A stretch of DNA of 64,000 bases from Isoetes taiwanensis. Lineage: Eukaryota; Streptophyta; Lycopodiopsida; Isoetales; Isoetaceae. This document shows positions 41,500 through 55,300 of the stretch, in pieces; position 1 is the stretch's first letter, and each line of letters begins with the position of its first letter. The notes under the pieces are model-generated. The model was not told where the DNA came from and ran no database searches. It worked only from the letters and a program-made list of their open reading frames with translations. Made by a program: the position numbers and the translations under genes. Location: assembly GCA_021234155.1 (NCBI GenBank), contig JAJEKV010000072.1, positions 6,466,563-6,530,562 of the forward strand, written 5' to 3'.

Positions 41500-44220
41500 A
41501 TAAAGATCCTCCTCTTTTTGAAGGCAAGCCACGAGAGAAGAGTTTTAGGGCATCCTTTTCATGCAGTTCCTTCCATTTACCAGGATACCAGTCCTACCAT
41601 TGGAACAATCCCTTGACATAGGATAACTTAATTCCTCGATGAAAGGCTGCACCACAAAAGCGGTAGTATTTATCCATCAAGTTTTGAAGCCATTTTAAAA
41701 TCAGAACTCAAATCCACACTTACAGGAATTATTCCAAGGCAAGGTCCACCTGCTACTCCCCAAAAGCCAGCATCAGAGTCATACCTGTACAATACATAAA
41801 AAGTATTGCTGGTCTTGAACTTGCGGGAGGCAATATTGGTTAATCAACTTATTTCAATGATTAGCTTGTCATACCAGTAATTGCCTGGATGAATAGGTCC
41901 AGCATACTCTTCTGCCTTCACCACAAAAGCATCAGGTATAGCTTTTCCATTGACAACCACTTTACGTTTGCTAGAACCCCCGCACGTAGCTGTAGATTTA
42001 GTCCAACTCCTTGAACTGAAAAAATCCTTTTGCATTTCCTTCTGGAAGAGCTCCCATTTCTTGTTCCTGGTGTGGTGTCAAATATATCCCCGTTCTAGTT
42101 CTTGCAGTTCCTGTTGACATGAAGGATTCCTGAAGAAGCCGAAAAGTGCTATAGCCAAAGTAGTTCATGCAGCTGCTGCTGGCTGAATTTCTGATGGAGG
42201 AGTAGGATCATACAAAATAAAACGTCTTTTGCTTACTATCACAGACCATTTTGTGATTCCAGAGATTCATGCTCTGCATTCATGTTCATAGAGACATATT
42301 GTGGGTTATTAGATAAAGAAGACTCGCTGGGTGGCTTCCTGAGGCCTCTGCCAGTGACTGTCCTATTTTTACTTACTGTTCTCCTTTCTGGCCTTGCAGG
42401 TGCATGTTGTTCTGAGAACTGGGCCTACGAGATTTAGAAAGAGAATTGATATCTGAATGGCTGGCACTAGCAGCTGCGGTGGGCGGAGATAGATTTGATA
42501 TGTAGAGATCTGCCGACAAACTCCTACATCGTATCTTATTATTATTATTGGATTTCTTGCTAGAAGGAAGATTGGAAGGTACCTCTAACAACCTCTTACA
42601 GTTGCTATTTTGACAAATTATGGGACGAGACTGCCCCACTGCATGCTCTGTTTTCAAATGAGATGATGTCTCTGTTATCTCTAGAAATTGGAGGAAGTTT
42701 AGATGAATAGGGAGGAGATAGCTTGCATTGGCTCAGGTCCACTTCATAAGTAGGAAAAAGGCTTGAAAGAAGAGGAGGAGACATATCTTGAAAAGCTGTT
42801 GGCTCTGATTTGTCATTTAATCGAAGCTTAGAACTAAAATCGTGGGAGGTGATTCAGGGGATCTACAGGTGCCTTTGGTTTACCATTTCCATGGGTTGGT
42901 GAACCTTAGAAAAGTAGGAAGGCGCTGCCCTTAGCTCCCAATTAGACGGGCTTTTTTACCATGCTTTTCACAAAATGAAGGATAACTTTCCACATATGCA
43001 TATGTAAAAATATCTGAATGCAGGTCTTTGTTAACTGTATCTTGTTCTACATCAGAAGAACTGTCTGAAAGTCCTGGATCATTGAGAAAGAAGCAACTTG
43101 AGGATCCCAAAGATGAACTTCATGAGCCTGAGCTCATTGAAGACTTTTGATTCCTCCTTCTGACTAGAGCTGAAACAACACGGGACTGTGGAACGGATCC
43201 TCTGGCGTATGTAATTGAGATTCAAACTCATCCGCTGTCCAAGAATAATCACCGGTCATATTCAACAACAAGTGATGCACCATAGGAGGTCATCTTTTTC
43301 AGCACCATCAATTCCTGTGTCAATGTGAAGATCTTTTAAGAGACATCCAATATAACCATCAGGGTACATTGCATAAGGGAAGACGTTTAAATCGTCCCTG
43401 ATCATTTTCCACCTTCTTTTCCATGTTAACAGGCACTGGTTCCTTCTTTGAATTGTCACTATAAGCATCAGTTACATTTCATGAGGACGAGATATATCAT
43501 GCTGATCATTTCCTATTTTCTTGTCCATGTTAACAATAGATGGCACTGGTTCCTTCCTTGAAAAGATGTTGCCCGAGACATCTTCGTAATGACATGCTGC
43601 CACCTCTTTGTCATGATATGTTTTTCCTCCTTGTCATGATATGCTAGTGTTGCTATGTTGTTGATAATTTTTTCTTGTTCCTGGACAGGAATGCCTATTC
43701 GTGTCTATGTGGTTTAAGTCGTCGTCCATCTCATCTGGACAAAGACCTCCACTATAAAAAAAACTGGTTTAGGTCTGCGGGAGTATAAAGTCTTTCATCA
43801 TCGCTAGCAGTGGGCCGATGCACAATTTCCTCTGTTGAGGCCTTATAGGCCTAGGATACAGTCTTTCTTAAAGGTCGAGGCACAGGACCCAGGTCACTTC
43901 CATCAGTTGAAGTCCTTTCATCCACAGAAGAGTCTCTGCTATGTCCATTGAGTTCACTATGCCCATTCTCAGTATCCTGTGCTATAGAATCTTTTTACCG
44001 GTTTTGGTTTTTACTACAAATTCAAAGTAAAACTAACTCAGCGACAAGGGCTTTACTTAGCTACTTGCTTTGCAAAATACAAGAGGGAAGATAAGGAAGC
44101 CTTCACTAACCATTAAGAATCCTTGAACACTTTCCGCATTCGTACTGAGAACACCCCTTCAGGCTCTACTTTAAGACGGAGAAAACAGCCAGGACATCTG
44201 ACAATCCTTGGTGCCTTCAT
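41500..44220 (-). pseudogene. DUF3133 'extra-large-G-like' zinc-ribbon protein gene, decayed
   Basis: Minus-strand pieces occur in order. A first exon (44220-44111) has MKAPRIVRCPGC and, one frame off, QYECGKCSRILNG, a Cys-x2-Cys...Cys-x2-Cys N-terminal zinc ribbon, ending at a donor. A long Ser/Asp-rich middle follows (DLGPVPRPLRKT, YTPADLNQF, GDYSWTADEFESQ, LSDSSSDVEQDT) with stops. A second zinc ribbon lies near 42620-42500 (CQNSNCKRLLEVPSNLPSSK, IRC). Then come VVVNGKAIPDAFV and HPGNYW (ending 41875), YDSDAGFWGVAGGPCLGIIP (41784-41724) and PFIEELSYPM with TGILVNGR (from 41646). Plant DUF3133 proteins annotated as extra-large-G-like have this layout; the WYD...FWG...GxP segment is also found in XLG proteins. 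Phase is right at the 41875/41784 and 41724/41646 junctions, but at least four frame breaks exist, including one after LVNGR. Confidence 0.6.
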
Positions 44221-46394
44221 CCTGCTACAGTCATTTTGTTTATGCATTTTACGCCCTTAAATCATGTATTGGGGGCATCACTGCTAAGCAAACCCAACAT
44301 CCAAAATTTTTCGCCATCCATATTGCCGAATTAAAGAGATTTTGCAGCCACGTTCTTCACCTCGAAATTTTACCTACATCCTGCACCAGAAAAGCCAATA
44401 ATCTGTTAGGATGATCCCAAATGCAAGCACACAGCAGCAGAAAGCTGGAAAGTAAAGGGCCAAGGATGAAAAGAAATTTCTTATACAGATTTAATGCAGG
44501 GAAGCCCTTCTTCTGAGAATGGGTCGAGGATTCGTTCGCCTTGCATTGAAGAATGCTGACAATGCCTTCTGCAAGACGTTCACTAGATTATTGGGTCAAT
44601 GGGGAACATTAACTTTTTGTATTTTGCCAAGTGCTTTTCCGTGGTCGCCACATTTTTTACACTTGGCATTTCCTTATTAGTCACAAATATTTGCCTTCAG
44701 TTGATAATGTATGTAGGTTTCTTTCAGGGAGTACATCTTCCCTAAAATACGCATAATATAATAAGGTAAAATAAAATGCAGAAACAAAATGCAAATTGCT
44801 GCGCGTTGGCTTTAAATGGGATTCAGAGTAATTATTTATTAAAACTATCTAGATACAAGAATTTGGCGGCAGCGGAGCCGGCGCCTTGTGCAACCCTGGG
44901 AGTTTTAGGAATTATACTTTGTCAAGTGCTCAAGCTTGAAATTAAGTGCTCAAGCTTGAAATAAAGATTTAATGTTGGTTTCCTTTGTGAAAGGCAATTC
45001 AATTCGACCTATGACAATGGAATTTGTGGAATATGTAAATTCAACTTACGAACGTAAGTCCTTGATGAGCATTCAGATTGAACAACCTCTCATGTGAAAG
45101 AGAAACTCACGACTACTCTTTTTGCTCTAATGAGAGATCCAATATTTGTGTGAGGGTTGCTGGAGACTTATATGTTTTAGACAATATGTCGTGGGCAAGA
45201 AAGAAACTACGAAAGCATGGTGATACAAAATGCATGTTATTCATGTATTATGTATGTTGATAGTTTTTCATCTATTATATATATTGATGTTTGTCCCCTG
45301 ATACATGATACATGACCGCATATATAGCAAAGAAACATGATTTGAACCAATAATATCATTAAAGCATTATTTTGCTACCCCCATGTTTTATCATGCAATG
45401 TGCATGGACTATCATCCATTAATGACAGTGCCATGAAGGAAAATTTATGCTTTTGTGGAGGTTTGCACAAATATGAATAATGCAACCATTATGAGGTGAA
45501 CGATGCAATCATTGCGAGATACGCTTGGAACTATGGCATGAGTCTTTTATAGAATTGACATAGTCAAATCCTATAAGTGCATTTCCCATGCACTTATTAT
45601 AATGCTTTTATTCTTTTAGTAGTATTACCTGATCACGATGTTTACAAATTTTACTAACTGCTTTGCTAATAGAATCGTTAGATTGTATATATGAATTCCT
45701 CAGCACCCATTTTGTACTTTCAAGAACGATCCTAATCAAATGCATTAGGTTGACAACTTAGAAGGAGCAAATATCAACAAAAATCGCCTACTGGGCGAAA
45801 GAAATAGTGTACCCTCTTCCTTTGGAGTTGATGCAACATTCTTTTGAGTCAATAGGTCAATATTTTGGTTGTGTTTGTTGCCTTCATCCAATAATATAAG
45901 GTAATACATAGGTATAAAATGCCGAAGATTTTGCAAAAGTTCCGGATGCCGCAGAGCTACAATATCTACATTCATCCACCTAAGGTATAACTTCACTTGT
46001 GAACTTGTCAAGGCATAATAGCTCCTCTGCGTCAAGGCATTTTGATCAAATTTGGATCCCGCAAAGCTGTTCATAGCTTTCCCTAGTGATACCGCTCTAG
46101 GTATTCTTTATAAATGAAGTGACAAAATTGCCATAGTTGCCCTGTACTCCACATAACTCGAACAATTTTGTCTCATGAAATTTCAATCTTTAAAACTAGT
46201 CTCTCGCTTTAACTAGTCTTTGCTGCGCCGCTTAACAATTAGCCTGCTCAGAATTTTGCAGAACTATGGTAGTGTATATAGTAGCCATGGCTTCAAACCT
46301 CGTGATTGTACTCCTTGAGTTTTCATGAGCCGCTCAAAATCTGACATTTCTATTTTGTCAATTTACGGCCCTCTCTCTATTTTTCTTTTTCCTT
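44221..46394. other. No recognised gene
   Basis: AT-rich. Frames at 44776-44964, 45078-45260 and 45745-46074 have no recognised motif. A direct duplication, AAGTGCTCAAGCTTGAAAT, is at 44924-44962. Confidence 0.4.
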
Positions 46395-49300
46395 TTTTTT
46401 GAAGCAAATCAATGTCTTCTAAAATATAGAAATACGCTTGATGAGGAGATGACTAGAAACCCGCTACTTTTCTAGCCTCTTCTTTTTCCTAATGGCAGCT
46501 TTTTGATTGATGATGGAAGAAGGAAAGGATCTCACAACCATCTAATGGCAAATGATGTAGGAGTTTATGAAATGTTATGCTTTTCATCTAAAGACAACCT
46601 AAATATTATCTAAAGACAACCCAAGAAGGGAATTGAATATTGGAGACGGCCCTCACACATGTTAAGATAACCAAAATATTCTTAATTGCAGCTCTTTCAA
46701 TTTTGAATCTTTTCCATTTGAGAGAAGAGAAAGTTTTATTAACCAAAGATGAAAGCTTTTGGTTGAAACACCGAATAATGTCCCTTAGTTGATGATTTAA
46801 CACATGTACCGTGGGGCAAAGTCCAAGATTATCACTTTTGCACGTGGAGGATGCAAACCAATGTAATAGCGCCCAACAATGGCTTGAAACCTATACATCT
46901 CTTTCTAGAATTGCCAACACGATTTGCTCAAACGCCCTAACATAATCCCCTGAATATTTCTGGGAACACTGAAAATACGTGGAACAACAATTTTGTAATG
47001 ACGACCAAGACTGAAAGCTCAACAACCAAAAGTTCTCACAAGTTAGAAGAGCAGCCCTGTGAAACCCCTTCTTGATTTGATCATTCAAATGCTTGCACAA
47101 AACTTCTAAGTCAGCTTGTCTTGATACTTTGTTGATTCTCAAGTGAAGCCCCTGCTTCCACATATAACAAAATACTTCAACTTAGTATACCAATTGGAAT
47201 ATGCTTTCAAACATTTGTCCAAAATTTCCTCCAAAGGATGATAAATTATATAAAAAACCATTGCAATGCCTTTGAGAAGTTGCTATTTTTTTCTTCGAAA
47301 CCCAATGTTTGAGCTTCTCCTTTTGTGTTCCTATGATCTGATATTTTCAATGGTTGGAAAAATTTGCCCAAGACTCTGCAGAACACTTTTGATATTAAAA
47401 AGGTTGCCTTGCACTTTTAAGTCACTTTTTTAACCAAGTAATAGACTTATTATCAACCATTCTTGTTTAGCCTTCAAAAGTAAGAGATCATGTTTTCTCC
47501 CTTTCCATCTTCATTTCTCAAAGAAAAATCAAAAACGCCTATAGAAACAACTCCACACCACAATTTCGCTATCTTTGTTGTCCCCACCAAAGAATCATCT
47601 TTCTTTGGGAACATCATGTGTGCATCTTTGGCGCTTTCTACTATGTCTCCAGAAACCTTTTCAAGTCAATCTAACCCATAACACACCTCCTTTTACTATA
47701 AAGCCAAAAATCACTTGTCATTTGACAAATTAAATATATCTAGTAGAATACCATACCCAGATACTAGCCCTTCTTGTTTCATCTTCCACCCTGCGACTAC
47801 ATTCTGCTTCAAAAACTCTAGAGATTGAATTTGCAAGGTATTTATAACATTACAAATCTCCCTGGAGATTTGTTGGCTTGCTTTAACTTTCCACTACATT
47901 CCTTGGCTCCTCGACATGCTGTGTGCACTGAACCTCAAAAATCTAATTACTAAAAGTTGCTTCGCTTCAAGTTGCTCTTACATCACTGTACTTATAGATA
48001 ATCCTATAGTTACATTTAACCTCCTCGAGGTCAGTAGAGAAAATTTTACCTTAATTCATCCTTTCACCCCTCGCCTCCATTCTTTTTACCAAGTCAGTAG
48101 GAATTCCCCTCGTAGGGAATCGGAATTTGTAATTCGCCGATCAGATAACCTTTTATCCAAATGTGCCTCATTAGCCGATGGTAAGGCCCGCAAGAAGATC
48201 ATGCAAGCACATTCCTTATCCAAGGTAATTATGTCCAGAATTTCTTCCGCAGACACCTTGCGTACAAAACCAGTAAACTTGTTTCCTTTTCCAAACACCA
48301 AGAATGAAGAGTACAGACTAATGCATACATTTTGCCTTTTAAGAGAAGTAATGACGTTAAATCTCTCACATGTTGGTGCTCAAAAATTTGCCGCGATACT
48401 TAGTCCTCTTTGTCGTTGGCATGTGTGAACCTTTGTAATGTCATGATGCTTTTAATCAAAGGGCTTAAAAACTGTTGCTACATCCTTCCAATCGCCAAAC
48501 TTATACAAACAGCCTTCCATGGATTTCAAAAATTGGTTCTCTCGCTTATAACCATGTATTCTGAATCCCACTCCAAATTGAATCTTCGTGAAAGGAATGG
48601 AGATTTGGGCCAACGCCAAACAAAGTCTATGTCAAATTATGTATTCCTAATCCCGGCAGACCAAATTGAATCCCCGCAGTAGTAAATGGAGATTTGGGGC
48701 CAACGCCAAACAAAAAATTCATGTCATCGTTGTAAACCCCAACAGGGTTACCATAGAGCATTGCCACCATAGCCCATCGCCTTCTGTGATAAATTTTAAT
48801 TACATATAAAATTTATATGGTATTATAAGAAAATTTTGTTATTCTTCTGTGGATGTAACCCAAGTACCAATTTAGCTCTCTTCCCCGCTGTTCCCAAACC
48901 AACATAATAGGGCGGGTCTTGCAGTTTGGTAACCGGATGCTGTAATTCTAACCACAAGAGATCAATGGAATGCCATGCCGGAGCAACCCTAACCGAGACG
49001 ACATCGACCCGATGGAGCATTTACAAAATGTTAAGCTCCATAAACGCTAGCTAGGGCCGGATGTGACACCCCTCGCAAGAAGCATGCCAAAAATCACCTT
49101 GAATCAAAAACCGCTTTGCTTTCGTAAGCAAAGTGGGGAATCAAACAAACTTTAAATTGAAGCTTTAAATCGAACCCACAATGTTCTAAAAATATAGAAC
49201 ACGCGGTTGATGAGGGGATGCGACTCAGAAACCCCCGCTACTTTTCTAGCCTCTTCTTTTCCTAATGCGCTCTTGATTGATGATGGAAGAAGGAAAGGGA

Positions 49301-52300
49301 TCTCATAGCCATCTAATGGCAAATGATGTTTATGAACGCTATGCTTTTCTATCATCTAAAGACAACCCAAGAAGTAATTCAAGAAACCCAAGAAGTGAAT
49401 TGAATCGAGACGGCCCTATGCATGTTTTTTAACATAACCAAAAATACTCTTTAATTGCGCCCTTCAATTTTGCATCTTTTCCATTCGAGAGAAGAGAAAG
49501 TTTTGCTGTAAATCCGTGAAGCGCCAGCTTGGTTTGAAACAAATAGAATGTCCCTTTAGTTGATGATTTAACACATGCAACAAAGTCCAAGATTATCACT
49601 TGCACCGGAGGATGCAGCTCATGAAGTGAACGCATAGTAGTTGAATAATGGTTTAAAACCCATACATCTCTTCTAGAATTGCTAACACTGCATTTGCTCA
49701 ACGCCCTAACAGAATCCCCAACATTTCAAACACGAAAATACGAACAACAGTCAGCTTGTAAATTATTTATTCAAGATCGAAAGCCTGTGAACCAAAAAAG
49801 TTCTCGGTTGTTAGCAGAGTTCGTGAAGCAACCTTTTGATTTGGATCATTCAAATGCTTGCACAAAACTTCTAACGCTTGTCTTGAGCACTTGTTGATTC
49901 TCTCTAAAGCCCCAAGCTTCCCGACATAACAAAATACTCTAACCCTAGTATACCAATTGGAATATGCTTTCAAACATTTGTCCAAAAATTTCCAAAGTTG
50001 ATGATAAATTATATAAATGCATTTTGCAATGCCTTGAGAAGATGTTATTTTCCTCGAAACCCAATGTTTGAGCCCTTTTGTGTTCCATGGTCCGGATATT
50101 TTCAATGGTTGGTAAATTTTGCTGCAGCATCTGACATCTTGACTTATCAACTCTTTTGAGCGTATCCTGATTTTCTCGGGGCTTCATACAATCCTTTGAC
50201 ACATTACACCACCATCTTTGTTGTGCAAAATGGACACCAAATCGTGATATTAAAGCTAGATATCCTCAAAAGAAGCACTTTGATATTAAAAAGGTTGCCT
50301 CGTAACTTTTTGTCGCCACTTTCTTAACCGCAATAATTTATTATCAACCATTCTTGCTTAGCCTTCAAAAAGTGGTGATCATGCTTTTCCAAGTCGTGTG
50401 ACTTCACCTTCAAAGAAAATAAAAACGCCTATAAAACTACTCCACAATAACAATTTTCATTCGGTTGTCTCAAATTTCCAAAGAATCATCTTTCTTGGGG
50501 AACATCATATGTGTGTTTTCCTCTTTCCCAAAACCACCCCCAGAATGTAGAGAAGAGTGAGATCACCTTATGATTTTTGTTTAAGCTTTTAAGAGAAGCA
50601 ATGGGACGCTTAACTTCTTCCATGTTGCAGTGCCCAAAATTTGCTGCATACTTAGTCCTTCTTTTATTCCGCTAGTAAATGTGAACCGGCGAAATGTTCC
50701 AGGATGCTTACCCAAAGGGGGCTTAAAATAAGCTTACATCCTTCCAAATTACCGCCAAATACAACCTTCCATGGATTTCCAAAAATTGGTTCTCGCGCCT
50801 TATAACCATGTATTTCAATCCCTGGACCCAAATTGAATCTCGTGAAAGGAATGGAGATTTGGGGGGCCAACGCCAAAACAAATTCATGCAAATACTCATG
50901 TATTCTTAATCCCGCACTCCAAATTGAATCCTGTGAAAGGAATGAGATTTGGGGCCAAACAAAAATTTCATGTCATTGCTTGTAAACCCCAACAGTGGCT
51001 ATTGATAGAGCAGTTTGCCACTTTTAGAGTCCATCATCTTCGCATAAAATTTTTAATTACATACAAATTCCATATGGTACATAGGCCCATTGAAGATTTT
51101 TTCTCGCGGGACAACCAGCGCAATTTCATTTTTCTCGCTGTTCAACCATTGGAATAGGGCGGGTCTTGGTTTGCAGTAATCGGGTGGACAAAGTAATTTG
51201 AACCAATAGTATTCAATGGAAATCGCTGGAGCAACGAATCTGAGACGGATCATTTGTTATTTATAAAATGTTGTCTATAAACAAGTAGCTAGGTCGGATG
51301 TATTGCATCCCCTTAAAGAAGCATGCCAAAAATCATCTTTTGAATCAAAACCGCTGCTTCGTGCTAGTGGGGAATCAAACAACCTTTAGCACCCGAAGTT
51401 TGGGAATCGAACTCACAATGTCTTCTAAAAATATAGAACGCAGTGATTATGTACATGCCACTCAGAAACCCTCGCCAATTTTCTAGCCTCTTCTTTTCTC
51501 CACTTGGCAGCTCTTTTGGATTGATGATGGAAGAAGGAAAGGATTCATCAACCATCTAATGGCAAAATGATGTAGGAGTTTCTTATGAACGCTTCATCTA
51601 AAGACATCTAAATAAGACAAAAAGATAAATCGGGTTATGTTTAGAATTTGAATATCGAGACGCCTTATGCATGTTAAGATAACCAAAATACTTAATTGCA
51701 GTCTTTCTAATTTTGAATCTTTTTTCCATTCGGAGAGAAGAGAAAGTTTTGCTAACCAAAGATGAAGAAGTTTGGTTGAAACAGCGAATGTCCCTTTAGT
51801 TGATGATTTAACACATGCAAATTGCGGGCAAAGTCCAAGATTATCACTTTTGCACGCGGAGGATGCAACATGAAGTGAATCCATTAGTGCCTCTGAATAA
51901 TGGTCGAAAACCCATACATTCTTTTTCTTAGAATTGCCAAATCACGCATTTGCTCAACGCCCCAATGTAATCCCCCGAACATTTCAAAACACCGGAAAAT
52001 ACGCGGAACAACGGGGCTTGTACGCCGATCTATTCACATCTGGAGCTCTACGAATCCAAAAAGTTCGCCAAGCAGCTAGCGTGAGCTCGTAAGCAACTTC
52101 TTTTGATTTGGATCATTCAAAATGTCGCAAAACCCTTCTAAATACTTGTCTTGAGCACTTGTTGATTCTCTTTTCAAAGCCCTAAGCTTCCCTCGGGACA
52201 TAACAAAAATACTTCAATCCTAGTATACCAATTGGAATATGCTTTCAAAACATTTGTCCAAAATTTCCAGTGATGATAAATTATATAAAACGCATTGCAA

Positions 52301-55300
52301 TGCCTTGAGAAGTTGCTATTTTTCTTCCTCGAAACCCACGTGTTTGAGCCCTTTGTGTTCCATGATCCGATCATATTTTCACGGTTGGAAAATTTTGCTG
52401 CAAAGACGGTAGCACTCGATACAAAAAGGTTGCCTTGCACTTTTGCCGCCACTTTTAACCCAATAGACTTATTATCAACCATTCTTGTTTAGCCTTCAAA
52501 AGTAAGATCATGTTTTCTCCAAGCCGTGACTTCATTTCTTCAAAGAAAATCAAAAACGCCTATAGAACCACCCCACACGGCAATTTCGCTATCTTTGTTG
52601 TCTCACCAAAGAACCGATCTTTCTTGGGGAACATCATGTGTGCATTCTACGCCTTCTACTATGTCTCCCCTGTAACCTTTTTCAAGTCAATATAACCCAT
52701 GCAACACTAATTCTCCTTTACTATAAAGCCAAAAATCTCTTGTCATTTGACAAAATTAAATATATCTAGTAGAATACCATACCTAGATACATTTTACTTT
52801 TTCTTGCTTCATCTTCAACCAAGACTACATTCCCTGCTTCAAAAACTCTAGAGATTGAATTTGCAAGGCATTTACAACATTACAAATCTTCCTGAGATTT
52901 GTTGGCCTTGCTCAACCTTTCCACTACATTCCTTGGCCCCGTGACAGGTGGCACTGAACTCAAAATCTAATTACAAAAGTTGCTTCGTTTCAAATACCTA
53001 CATCACCGCACTTTATAGATAACCGTATAGTTATATTTAACCTCCTCAGAATAGTAGAGAAAATTTACCCATCTATCCTTCCCACCTGCCCTCCATTCTC
53101 TTTACCAAGCCGCAGGAATTCCCCAGTCCGAATTTCAGAATTCATCGACTGTGATAACCTTATCCACAGTTCCGCTGATGGTAAGGTCTCAAGTAAGATC
53201 ATGCAAGCACATTCCTTATCCGTTGCACTGGCGTCCGTGAATCCTTCCGCATCACCTTGGTGCATTTAAAACCGTGTAAACTTGTTTCCTTTTCCAAACA
53301 CCCGCGAATGAAGAGTGTATTCACCTCCATGATTTGCTGCTTTAAGAGAAGTTACCGACAAGTAACTCTTACATGTTGGTGCCCAAAATTTGTCGCATAC
53401 TTAGTCCTCTTTTGTCTGCTGGCTGTGTGAACCACCGTTTGTAATGTTCTGCGGATGCTTTTAATCAAAAGGGCTTAAAAACTGCTACATCCTTCCAATT
53501 CGGGCCAGCCTCGCGCTTCATACCTTCCATGGATTTTAAAAATTGGTTCTTATAACCATGTATTCTTAATCCCGCAGGACCCAAATTGAATCTCAGGAAA
53601 GTGCTGAATGGCGATTTAAAGCTCACCCGTAAAACAAGTAAAATTCATGTCACTTTCCATGTATTTCCTAATCCCGCAGCACTCCAAATTGAATCCCGTG
53701 AAAGGAATGGAGATTTGGGGCCAACGCCAAACAAAATTCCTCATGTCACCTGTAAACCCAATGTATTATTGATAGAGCATTGCCACCGTGAGTCCACCAT
53801 CTTCGATAAATTTTAATTACATAAATCACGCATATGGTACATAGGCCCATGAAGACTTTCCTTGTGGATGTAACCAGAAGTACCAATTTCTATTTTCCTG
53901 GGTCAGTTCAACCGCTTGAATAGAAGTAACCCTGCTTGTACCGGTGACAAAGTAATTTGAACCAATAGTATCTAATGGAACGCTGCTTGGAGTTAACCAA
54001 TCCAGACGCATTCCACCCATGGAGCATACAAAATAAGCAAGCCTCCACAAATTAGCTAGGGTCAGATGTGACATCCCCTGCAAGAAGCATGCCAAAATCA
54101 CCTTGAATCAAAACCGCTGCTTTCGTGCTAGTGTGGGGAACTCCTCAAATGTAAACTTTTAAAATGAAGTTTTCAATCGAACCTTTACAAATGCCTTCAA
54201 AATATAGAACATGTTGATGAGGGATGCGACTCAGGAAACCCCGGGTACTTCTTCAGCCTCCTTTCTTTTTCCTACTCTTGCGCCTTTTGATTGATGATGG
54301 AAGAAGGAAAGGATCTCATAAACTACCCAATGGCAAATGCGATGGAAAGCTTATGAACGCGCTTTCTTCATCTAAATACAACCCGCGAAGTGAAAAGACA
54401 AAACGGTTAGCGGAATGAAATAATTTAGATTTCAGCGCATGTTAAGTATAAACCAAAATACTTTAATTGTACTTTCAATTTTGAATTCTTTTCCATCTTC
54501 GAGAGAAGAGAAAGTTTTGCTAACCAGCATGTAGTAGCCTTTGCTTGAAATGCAGTTAGAAGCCCTGAAGGATGATTTAACACATGCATTACCGTGGCAA
54601 AGTCCAAGATTATCACTTCGCATCGGAGGATGCAGCCTTGTGCGAAGTGAACGGTGCAAATAAATGGCTGCAAACCCGAAGGCGATCTCTTCTAGAATTC
54701 TGTTAAACATTGTATTTTGCTCAACGTTCCACTTAATCCCCTGAACATTTCAACACGGGAAAATGCCGGAACAACAGTTTGTAATGACGCATTCAAGACC
54801 GAAAGCCTTTAACAACCAAAAGTTCCCAAGAGTTAGTATGTAGCCTCAGTAGTTTAAATTCCTTTTGATTTGATCATATTCAAATGCTTGCAATAAAACT
54901 TCTAACAAATTGTCTGAGCACTTGTTGATTCTCTCCGCAAGTCCCTGCTTCCCCGACATAACAAAAATACTTCAACCTAGTATACCAATCTGGAATATAA
55001 GTTTATTTGTCCGCACCCTCCAGATGATAATTATATAAAATGCATTTTGCGGCGCCTGAGAAGATGTTATTTTTTTTTCCGAACCCAATGTTTGAGCCCT
55101 TTCACCTATGGTCCGGACATTTTCAGGTTGGAAAATTCCTGCCTAAAGATGCGATAATCTCGACGAATAACCTTTTGAGCAGATCCACGGGCCGAATACA
55201 ACTTACGACATGCCACCATCATCTTGTTAGCAGTAAAATGGACACCAAATGATAAAGCCAAAAGGCATATCCCCAGTAGCTTAATTCTTTGATATTAAAA

